Part shown: in pieces, positions 46,501-58,500 of the stretch
How the letters are laid out: each line of letters starts with the position of its first letter
How positions within the stretch are numbered: the first letter of the stretch is position 1
NCBI GenBank assembly: GCA_023634235.1
Contig: JAMKCF010000004.1
Location: forward strand, 22,638,527-22,702,526
Source of the DNA: Pisaster brevispinus
Lineage: Eukaryota; Echinodermata; Asteroidea; Forcipulatida; Asteriidae
Direction of reading: 5' to 3'
Length of the DNA: 64,000 nt
Translations under genes and position numbers: made by a program
The notes under the pieces: model-generated
Seen by the model: the letters and a program-made list of their open reading frames with translations, nothing else
Told to the model about the DNA's origin: nothing
Database searches by the model: none

Positions 46501-49500
46501 GATGATGGGAAGGGCCTGGTTGAAAACCTATGGGAAAGAAGAGTCAACAGAGATTGATGGCAATCAAATGTACCTTCAGCACTTCCACCATCTCGGTCTT
46601 GTTCCCTGATCATAGATACTGGTTCTCATTACAACCAACACATGACCAGACTATTTTCCTTCCAGCCTCAGTATGGTTACATGGGTTTCTAATGGGTGCA
46701 CCATGTAATAGTAAATCATTTGTCTTTGCCTTCTCCTTTCTCCCACATCTAAAACTGAACATTTCTTCATCATCCTCTTTATACAGCTTTCTTCAGGCCT
46801 ACAGATCACGGTGCTAGTCAAATACAAATAAGTACAATGTCTAGAAACTTGTATGGAATTATCCTTATTAGCGGTGAATTGTTTTATCGGGTAAATATGT
46901 GGTGGGTTCTACCTCTGTTTGAGTCGATGCTGGAGTGAACACTCTATCAAAGCTGTACTGCATTTTCTTGCCAGCAGGGTTCACTCCACAGATTTCTGTG
47001 TCGTCAGGGAACTCCAGGCAGCACTCGGTGCGCGAGTCGTAACGAACCCTGCAGAAAACGCGGATGTTCCCGCGCAGTTCCTGAAGCTAAAGCATGAAAC
47101 AAAAAACAACCATTTCAAAGATAAATCCAACAAAAATAACATCCATAAAATCAGTAACGTTGGATCAAAACGAATTGTTAAATTGTCTTCTAAGCAAACA
47201 TTAGCAGGACACCAGTCTAAATTGAATTAAGTTACATGGTATTTTGGCTGGTAACCGGTTTCTATTGAGCAAGATTCCTTCTATGCTTAGCAAGCTTGTG
47301 TTCTTTGCAGCTTTATAAAAACTGGTTACTGATGTGTAGATGTATTAGATCTATTTCTTATCGGTGTGCAATATAGCAATTAAAATTATAATCTTATATC
47401 AAAATGAACCACTGAAAATTTTGCTCACAGCTCCGTAATGCTCTTACCTGATTATAAAGCAACTTCCTTTGGAGGCATTCTTTCTTGTAGAGTACTTTGA
47501 GATTATCGAGTTCATGAGAGGTACTTGAGTCTATGTTCTTCATCTTGGACAAACCGGACAGGGCAGCTTTAACCAGTTCCTTCATTTCTAAAACAGGAAA
47601 AGTCGTAAAATTTGATTCTTGTCAGAGTGAGTCACAAATTTATTTGTTTATTTACACATCCAACAGCACAAGTTGCCCATAAGCAGGATGGTGAATAGGA
47701 AGTGAAAAAGTTCATTTTTAGATGTGGGAGGAAAACCCAAAATGGGGGAAAACCTACGCAAACAGGCAGGGATGGAAAAGCCAATCAACCTGCAAGGCGC
47801 CGGTCTGAGATGGGATTTGAACCGGGGTCCAACAGAGGTGAAAGGCAGGGAAAGAAACCACTGAGCCAGCCTGATCCATCTTGCAGTATTTTTTTTTTTT
47901 TTTTTTTAAAGAATGCATGAACAAACAAATTGGAATGGATGAAGTCAAGGTGTTTTGTAGCTGGGTCCACTTACCATCAAATCCTTGTGTCACTACCTTC
48001 TTGAGCGTCAGCTTGGACTTGTCCAACTCCTTGGCCGCTTTGTTCACTCTAAGCAAGAGGTCAGTATCAATGGTCGGGCCCTGGGGCTCTACCACTGGTG
48101 GCACTTGGGGTACAGCAAGGTGCTGAGGGGAGTCCTCAAAGTTGGAATCAGGATCTGTGTCCGGTTCAGCCGTTTCAATGTCCTGTAAAACAAAACCAAA
48201 AAAAAGACCAAAAAGTGCAAATAGCTTGTAGAGTTTATAATTCCAAGGGCATGCTTGGGGAAAAAGAACTACTGTTAGAAGAACTTACCGGTGTGGGCGC
48301 CTTGCGTCTGGCGGTCACTGGTCTGCCTGTTCTCGGTCTCTCTTGCTGCATGGCGGAAAGTCTAAGGTTTGCTGTCTTGGCCTCCACCTCCAGGCTGACA
48401 GCCTGTTTGCGAAGCTGCTCAACCTATACAATATCAAACAAAAGAGGGGGTATATACTTGTGATGCCTGAGAATAAGTCTAAGGTTCTCAAATCCATTCC
48501 ATTCTGGCTCTTATTTCAAGAAACATTTCTAAACTTTCCTATTCAATGGTTGATTGCTTACAGGACCGACTGTCTTTTCCCATCATGTGTGCCTTTATTT
48601 ATTTGCTTCACCTAATGCACTGTTTTCTTGTAAAGGGCTGTGGTACCCAGTCTAAGGGCTTTATTTGCCGTCTTAGCCTCCACCTCCAGGCTGAAAGCCT
48701 GTTTTCGAAGCTGCTCATGCCTGTACAACATCATACACAAGTACACATGAAGTAGGTTTAGTATATTTGTGATTCTGAGAATAAGTCTACACTCCATGAG
48801 GCTAGCGACAGCTTCAAAGGTACCCATCTTGCAAAACAAAACAAAACCATTGCAAACAACCCAAAACCACCGTGGTATAAATGCAAAATTTGCTAATGGC
48901 CTCATGTCTTGACCATAAAAAACAAAGGGATTTGCCGCTGTGTTTCTTGCAGTGGCTGCTGAGTGTGCCACTGCACCTTGTAGACCCTTACAAGGTGCTA
49001 CATAAATGAGTCTCATAATTCAACAATCTCAATGACTAGTGTGTTAACTTTATTGCCCAGTGAGATTACAAATCAACTTTTTAATGTCCAGTCGCCAGGA
49101 CTGCTACATAACGCATTTGACAGATTTGCTTTTACCTCTTCCATCATCTTGTCAAAATCAGTCTGCAGACGTTTTCTCTGATAATTGATATCTTTGTGAG
49201 ACTTTTGCTATGGAGAAGAAAAAAACAGACAAATATGAAAATGTTTGATTACAATGTTAGCAAAACACTTGACCATTATTGCTTTGTCATTTTGATGGGA
49301 TGTAAAGCTGTAGGTCCCGTAGGTTGTGTAATGCGGGTAAAAAAAAGTTTACAATTGTCGCTAAGAGAAGGGGTTTACCCTGGTGTTTCTGACAGAAGCT
49401 GGTGAATGTGCCGCAGCACCTTGTAGGCCTTAACCCTTTATAAGGTGCCACGTAAATCGGTCTCATAATTAAGCAATTTCAAAAACCTGTCTTGTTCTCT

Positions 49501-52500
49501 TTGTTGAAGGGCCTTGAGTTTTCTCGGTAGATGTGTGCACTCTTTATTAAGACTTTATTATTATCAATAGTAAATTATATGAAACATTCTGCCAATTATA
49601 CAAAGGAAAGAATGAGCGATTTCAACTGACTAATTTGGCCAGCTTGTCTTGCAAAATGGAGATCTTTTCATCCTTTTCTTTGATGAGTTTAGTGTTGACC
49701 CCAGTCAGTCTATCCGGGCTGTCCATGGCCCCGGTATCACCAATGGCAAAGTAGGTTGAGATGGCATCCTCTGTGTCGTAGTTGCTCTGACGTAGAGCGG
49801 CGATGATGTCATACTTGTCTTTCCACATGGGAAGTGCTTCCTGGAATCACCAATCGGAAATATGAGGTCAAAGCTACAATAACAAAGGAAACCTCTGTAT
49901 AGGGGGGGGGGGGTGCTTTGCAAATAAACCAGACAGGATGGATGTACCTGTCTACTCATTCTCAAAGTATTTTGCAATTCACTATTTCACATTCACTATC
50001 TGAAATTAGTGTACAGTGCTTTCTGTTGCAAGGCAGGGCTTGAAATTAACACCGCAGGCATGAGGCCAGTGATTTTAGCACCGTGCTAGTGTTCTCATGA
50101 CTCGACAAGTCCAGCGTTCTTGTGGGTGTTTTTATTTTTATTGTCAAGTTACAAACCACAAGGCAAACTGAGTGGGTAAATTTAAAATAATTTGGACAAA
50201 GAACAATTTACTAGAGCTGGATTTGAATCAATGAACTCCGGTTTAACATGCCGGCGCTCTACCAACTGAGCTATCTAGCTCTATGTATGGTATCTGACTG
50301 GCACCCGCTAACAAAGAAATTGACAACATAGGGCTATAAGATTGCTCAGTTGGTAGAGCTCCGGCACATTCAACCAGAGGTCGTTGGTTCAAATCCCGCT
50401 CTAGTCATTTTTTCTTTGTTCTACCCAAAATTATTATTTGTACAATTGAATAATAATACCTCACTGTGTAATATCTTTAACCAAAAGTTGCTGTCCACTT
50501 CTTGATTTCAAATCTGATAAATATCTTTCAATTTTGTTGAGCTTCGAAGTGTGCATACCAATATGAGACAACTTAGATCAATCTTGTCTCCATGCTTATC
50601 CAAACCAAAACAAACTATATGTTAAACTGTGTAAAAATTAAATCTTCTCTCTTTGTTTTTGGTCTTGTAGAAAACAATTCTGGTCCAGTGAAAATTTGGT
50701 GCTACAGGCCCAGCGGTCTTGTGGGTATTCCCACCAAAATCCAACCCCATATGTTCTTACATCATTCAGTTTGGGATGAATGGGTTTTTTAAATATTTAT
50801 TTTTATATTTCATGACACATCCGACAGTGCAAGCCCCAATAACAGGATGTATCAGCGATATTGAAAATAGTTTTAGAGGTGGGTGGAAAACCAGAAATGG
50901 GGAAAACCCATGCAATCAGGCAGGGACTGAAATCCCAATCCACATAAAAGGCTCTGCTATGAGCTGGGATTCGAACCTGAATCCACACAGGTAAAAAAGG
51001 CAAGGAAATAAACCACTAAGCCAGCCTGATACGTTTCAATCCTCTTAAGCTTTTTAATTAACTTGCGAAAGTTTAACCCATTTTAGCGCTCATAGTTTGT
51101 CAGAGATTTTATATTTGCATATTTAGATAGCTGCAACTGAAATAAGTAACGGTGATGTTATTTTCTCAACTTTGACAGCATTTCAGATCGCTTTGTACTT
51201 GTATGACCTTTATAATCAGGTAATGTAGCTTTCTGATTTAAACAAATCAATTTGTTAAAAGCTTTGAGTCAAAGTAGCAGACTCCCAAACCGAGAGATAA
51301 ATTACTGGATTGAAATACTGTCACCATGGTTAGACTGCAGGACTTGCAAATGACAAGGTTATGGGTTCGAATCCCGCCAAGCAAACCACTGATTTCACAA
51401 TGACTAGAATAAGTATTGTCGCCTAGTAATACTGAATCACAATTTAGTGGTTTGTGCAATTCATAATCATAGATGTTTTACCAATGTTTGTATGAGAGAG
51501 AGAGTGGCTGTTGCCAGCTTAGCGTTTATATCCCCAAACAAACAAACAAACAAACACCCCAACAAATAAACAAACAAACAAACAAATTCTCCAAGCATCA
51601 CACAGGTTTTTGGGCTACTTTGCTGAAGAGACCTCTTGTCGCTCAATTACCTGGATCTGTGCAACAAGAGGCTTCATAAAGTCTGAATGTTGCTCCCATG
51701 AAACTGGCATCTTCACCCAGGCTCCCGATGCATCGTCAAAGTAACAGTGGATATTACGCTTTTCCTACATTAGTTTTTAAAAAAACAGATATAAATACAA
51801 TAACCAAATAATAATCATTTTTGTTCTCTATAAAGATAACTAAGTAAGGCTTGCGGTAACACCATGTGGAAATCTCTTTTGAGTAGTGTAGGTTCTGAAA
51901 AGAACCAAACGTTGAGTCGTTAACCACCGGTTCTTTTCAGAACCTACACTACTCAAAAGAGATTTCCACATGGTGTTACCGCAAGCCTTACTTAGTTATA
52001 CTTCCACCATGCAAAGTTTCAAATCCTACTTCTATAAAGATACTTGAACGAAATCACTCCAACGAATTTGACTAATTTATCCTTGTTTATTTTGAGTTAA
52101 GTTATTATTTGGTCAAAAGAAATGAAGTTTTCCTCGTATATTTGTTGAAATTTGATAAAAATCTAGCCCTCCCATCCCCCTTCCTTTTTGAACTAGTATT
52201 TTTTCCGCCTGCCGTAAATTCCCAGCAAAGACCCATATAAATTAAAAGGGAAATCAACACTGCAGTAACAGTGCCTCAGCAAACCAGCTTAAAACAAGTC
52301 TGTTTTGATGCAAAATATGTCACAGCACGAACTGGATGAAGGTTGTTAATCTTTGTTGCTATGCATTTTCCATTGCCTTGTATTGATCACGTCCGTAGTG
52401 TGGTGTCACAGTGCTGTTTCGATTCCTAGGTGCTTCTTGTGAAACTCGCTATTTTTGTCCAGCGTGGCATTGATCAAAATGTGGGTTTTATTTTACATTA

Positions 52501-55500
52501 TGAAACCATTACACATATGTAATCATTACACGTTTCCCTTTCTATAAATAAACCCAATAATGTTAATTTTGTTCAAGTTGATCTTTAATCTTTTACCTTA
52601 TGAAAAATTAATATTAATAGCATTTATCCGGCACTTCTAAACCATAGAACATAGTGCCTTCCACACAACCGGTTCAGCAGGTCTTAAGAACTCCTGCGAC
52701 CATATCAACTCCTTAGGATTATGCAGCACCGGGTGCAAATTTGTTAAACTAACATAATGTCCTTAAAGTCATTTAAAACACCAATAAGTAAACATATTTT
52801 TATATGAATTCCTTAAAGACAGAGGTTTTACTTCTTACAAAAACTAAAAATTCAAAGAAACGATCGAAAAAAGTTTGAGGAAATGCTCTAAACTTTGAGG
52901 ATTACCTCAAATATATAAGTGAGGAGACTTCCCCGTGTGGGATGTTTGATTGTTCCAGCTCGGTCGTCATTGTTACCGCTCCCTAACCCTGGTGAGATAT
53001 CGATGTCTCCAACATCATGGCTTTGTGAAGTTGATGACGTTGCGTTACTACTAGAACCAGGATTATTGTCTTGAATTGGCTCTCCGTCTATTGAGAAATG
53101 ACCCTGCCCGATCCAACTACTTGGAAATGCTTGCCATTCCTGAATAAAAATAAAACAAACAAACAAACAAAGGCATTGGATTGATCGAGCAAATGTAGTT
53201 GTTAACACTAAACCCCAAGTATCTTGACTTGACCCTACCATACTTGTAATTGTTTTTCTGCACATCCAACAGTGCAAACGTTGATCATATGATGAATAGG
53301 AGATGACACAGAAATGTTCTGTTTTAGATGTGGGAGAAAACAACCCCAATAGGGAAAACCCACACAATCAGGTAGGGACTGAAATACCCAATCCACAAGC
53401 AAGATTCCGTTCTGGGATTCGAACCGGGGTCCACAGAAGTGAAAGGCAGGGAAAGAAACCACTGGGCTAACCGGGTTTAAGATTCCCAAAATATTCTCCA
53501 CTCTATGGTATTAAAGCCAACACTCAAATGAACTCTGATTGGTATTCTGGTTCCAGTAAATTTAAGCAAATGTCCAAGGTGTCATAAGTTGGATTTACAA
53601 TTCCGGTCTCTCTATCATCACAGTTGGACAATTTGGAGGTCTATAAACACAACAGGTTGTGTCTTTCTTCCCTTCATTGTACAGTAACAACTTTCAAGAT
53701 AAAAGATAGGGTCATAGAATGGTAAATACTCCAAAAACTAATGACTACAAAAACTTACTTTGGTGAGAAGCCCTGAGAAAGGATTCCATATAATTGTTCA
53801 CCCCAAAACATTTCTATTTGAGAAACGATTCATGCTTGAATCGTTTCCTAGGATTTCTAAGGGTTGGTGTCTGCTTGCAAATGCTGCGGCCAGAGATGCA
53901 GTTGGTACCCGGTGTCACCTCCCAAAACTTGGATATGGACTCAACACTCTTGTGAAAATACCATGACAGTTATTGCCGGTTTTCCTTGGCAAGTAGACGC
54001 TGTATTTAGCTGAAACATTCACATGTGATTTTTATTGAGTCTTTCTTTATAATTTTGCCCGATTACGTTGACAAAGGCCAATCTTTGACCCTTCCTTAAA
54101 GAATGATCTTTGAAGGGAAAAAAAACCTGACAAATGACACGCCTGAGGACAGATAAAAGTTGTATAAATAATTAATGTCCAATTGGCATGATAGCAGCAC
54201 TTGGGATATTGAATTTTCCTTTAACGACCTACGTATGTAGTTGCTAGGGAACACATACATGTAGCAATTCTACTTTTTGTTTCAGGGTAGCTATTTTTAC
54301 GACCCATGTCTGGAACTTAGCAGCCTGCAAGTTATTAGAGATATTAATAGTACAGCCATACATTTAAGACTTCAATAGATGCTCTCGGTGTGGATAAGGC
54401 AGGCTGGTCTGGCCGACACTGTTATTTGTCTTTAAGACATATGTGGCTTGAATCCAATGCACATTCTCCAGTAAATAAAAAAAAATTCCCTCAAACAGAA
54501 TTTTGAACAGTTTCTCGTCTTTCGTTTGTATTTTAACAAAATTTGGCCTACTTTACAGAGGCAAAATTTGAGTGCAGCAGGCCTAGGATTACACGGAGGC
54601 CATAGCTATTGATGCCATGGTTGGCCTTGGTGCCCCTTCAGTTTCCTTAAGACGTAAAGATTTTCTAATGGAAGTGCCTTTCACAAAATGAAAATGGCCT
54701 TGTCCTCTCAAAGATAAAATTCCAGGCAGCTGCCTTCATGCCCCCAGGCCATGGAGGCCACGACCCCTGTTGCCCTGGTCTTAGCCTTAGTGCCCCTTCA
54801 AACATTTTCCATAGACTTCAAGACTTTTCAATGGAAGTGCCCTTTGCATAATGAAAATTGCCTTCTCAAAGGTAAAATTCTAGGCCTGTGACCGCGACCC
54901 TTAGCTGGATGTGTGACATTTAAAATGTTCCAGCAGTTAAATTGCCCTGAAAGAGGTGCCCTTTACTATAGAAAAACTGCCTTGCCCTCTCAACAACAAA
55001 GTACATGTATTTAAGGCCTACAAAATATCACAGAACATAAATAACATGCATTGACCTTAAAGATTTTACAGATATATATTTTTTGTCATTGATGCAGAGC
55101 TGCCATCATTTGCATCTTGCAATCAGGGAGATTTTCTACAACAATCAGGGAGATATTTAGAATTACATTCAACATAATAGGAGAAAAGCTTCCATGATCA
55201 GGGAGATTTTCAAATTTGTTCATCAGAACATGGAAAGATTGGTTTATTTTCAGGGAACTTTCTGTAGAATCAGGGAGAATTGGCAGCTACATGTATGTAG
55301 TCTGAATAGCTGGAATGGTACTATTTTTTCTCACAAAGATAGGTTTTAAATGATTTGTTTGGAATGCCTTTATGTAAAAATTTAACCCTTGTGCCCAGGC
55401 TGTGGTGATAAGTCATGGTTTGTTACCTGTGTATTCCAGTTGTCAAGGTAGTGCCGTTTGCCAGACTGTTTGATACACGTGTAAGATCGGCCATTGTTGT

Positions 55501-58500
55501 GATGAAACGTCTCAAACACAATGTCATCCTCACCCTGGTAAAATAAAAATATAAAAAAACAAAATCTACATAAATATCAACGATGGGAAAGAACGAGACA
55601 TACAAGGTCATTATTAATACTCAGTGACAATCGATGGATAATAATATAGAAACCAACCTATGAATTAAAGTTGTTATACAGGATGGTAAGGATACAAAAT
55701 ATAATTGTTTAAATTAAGTCTGAAAGCTCACTGATAATGAAGTCCCTACAAGCAACCATTTGTCTGTAAAATATTTCCCTCTGAAATGAGGTCATATTCA
55801 AGAAAACTGTATCTGAAAACCTAGAACAACGCAGCAGCTGATTTGGGTTGTTACCACTCAAATTAAGGACAATGTGTTTACATGCTGAAAATTGTGCATG
55901 GTTTTTCACATTTTTTTCTCCTGACTCACGCAACAGAGTAAGCCCAAATTGTTCACAGGTTTGGTATTTCATGTATAAATGATTGATTGCACAAAACATA
56001 TACACTGTCTGTAACTGTTTTGTCAGGTCTAACAAACTCTACACATATTTTAAACATCCTTGTAATATCTGTCCAAACATTTGTGAGGAAGCTCTGAACA
56101 TTTTTCAAGATTGACTTTCATTCTGACACCACACCATCCTGACTTACTGAATAAAACAGCTATTATCTGGAAAGTTGCATACTCAATTTTAAACAATCAT
56201 GTTTTTCAATTTTATGATACATGTATTTCACTGAATTTTTTTATCATTTTTATTTTCAGAAAGTTAATATAATTTTTTTATTTTTTATTTATTTGGGTAA
56301 TTTATTTATTTCCAGGCAGGCACAAATTAAAGAGAACTAGTAAAATCCTGAGAATCCTGAGGATAACCAAAAAGGAAAATAATCACACTTATTTGGGTAA
56401 TTTATTTATTTCAAGGCAGGCACAAAACAAAGCCTACAGAGAACTAGTAAAATCCTGAGCATCCTGGTGATAACCAAAAAGGGAAATAATCTAAAGGCCA
56501 TGCATGCAATAAAAACCTACAAAGGCACCAAAAAAGGACAACAGGAACAAATCCGTCATAATTTGTTTTAAAATTACACAGAAAATACAAATTTTCAGAT
56601 GTATAAATCTGTTCGCATATTTGCTTTACTTTCATTGTACTCCAAGATTTTACAATGTTTAAATCTTTTTATTAACAACTCCATTGTTGAAAAGCTAATT
56701 ATAAAAAAAATGGCAAACATGAGTACATAAGGGGATAATGAGAATCGCAATATCATACGTTAACGCACACTCAAGCACAATGACTGGAGCGTTAATAATA
56801 CTGCATTCAGCAGAGGAACAAACGCAGTAAGAGAAAAAACCGAGGTGAGACGACGCTATTATTAATGACAAGGACGAGACATGTAATTATGGAAAAACCT
56901 GACGTGCACAGCCCCCGCAGTTATTGCACTGTACAATATTAAATAAACTTCATTGCTTGATACGCTACATTGGCTTTACTTTTCCGACCAGCGTTCTTTT
57001 AAAGAGGGGCTCAAAGGTCAAATTGAATTTTGTGATGCAATCATTTTCTGATAGATAGACTCCTCATGAAAGTGGAGAAAAAGTTACAAGTCTCTACCTC
57101 ATGTTAAACTGGTACAAAATATCATTTTATTTTCAACCCTTTTAGAGTGAAATTTGAAACATGACGTCATTGGACAGCAAAAGCACATGGGTCTGTACAT
57201 TCCAAAGAGGAATTTGTACACCAGTCATTCGCTCAAATTCGATTGAATATCATCAGAATTAAGGAATGTACTGAAAACTATCTGTACAAAAATGTACAGA
57301 TCATATATTTAAGAATGTGACGGCATCAAACTCTTTTCGATTTTGACAAACATTGCTCTTGGAAGGGTATCAAACACAGTGGCATTTTACACCAATTTAA
57401 CGTGAGGTTAGAGACTTGTAATTTTTAATCCATTTTCATAAGGACTCTATCTATTGGAAAATGAGTGGATCACAAAATTTGATTTTACCTTGGAGCCCTT
57501 CTTTAATAGTGCTCTACTGGCCAGTCGAAACACCTGAGGTCCACTCGAAATTCTCCATGTATGGTCCTGGCCAGTTCATTGCTAATATGAAAACTGCTGC
57601 CTGGATAAATCATCATGGCTTTTTAAAGCCAAATCACATAAAAATGATAATTTTGATGTGAAATCTTTTTAAAAAGAGCATAGATATATCTAGCAATAGT
57701 CCTGCTGGCCAGTTACTATCAAAGCTACAGTGTATGCCTTTTTAATATAATAATATTTATCTACTAAAAAACAGCATTTATAAAGTGCATTACGAATCAC
57801 AGATTCTCAATACACTAATAGAAGCGAAAGCTAAAACATGAACAAAATAAAATAACTCAAGGCCCACATTACTACGCTGTATGTTAAAAAATACATGTAT
57901 CCTACAGTTCTACAAAAAACACACGAACAAAAAATAGAAAACCAACAGAATTCCAAGTGTCTACTGTCAGTTATGCTTTTGCTTTTAATATTTGTATAAA
58001 GAATTATCATTAAGTTACAGCCCATTAGATGCTCTTTCCTTTGGCTGAATTTGATTGCTGGCATTGTAATAAATTTTACCTTCTATTTACAGTTTCTTTG
58101 GATACAAACAAAACATTGACTGAACTAGGCGCACTGTCTGTTCGTACATTCAAACAAATCTTCTATTCCTGAATTAACTATTGATAAAATGTAAATTTCA
58201 AATAATTAAAAATTTGGGGCATTTTACTATTTTCTGTTTTTGTTTGCATGATCATGTTTAAATTCAAGATATGCATTGTATAAAACAATATTGGTAAATA
58301 AAAAAAAAAACACTAAAAAACATACTGAATCTGGTATTGCTGATTTGTCGTTTTCAACGCTGCAATGTTTTCTATACTTTCTGCATTAATTTCTGGATGA
58401 TTACAATCAAGGCATAAAAAGTGTGGTGTCTTTTATAGTGAGTAAGCAACACTAATAAAAAGTTATTATTATATTTTATACATTAACTACAAACATTACT

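Noticed and set aside
50320..50440. Second tRNA-like sequence on the plus strand
   Set aside because: Same repeat flanks as above and no acceptor stem, so a SINE piece nested in a MITE.
53760..53966. Short plus-strand frame in a kinesin intron
   Set aside because: It lies entirely inside the decayed TTAA MITE copy.
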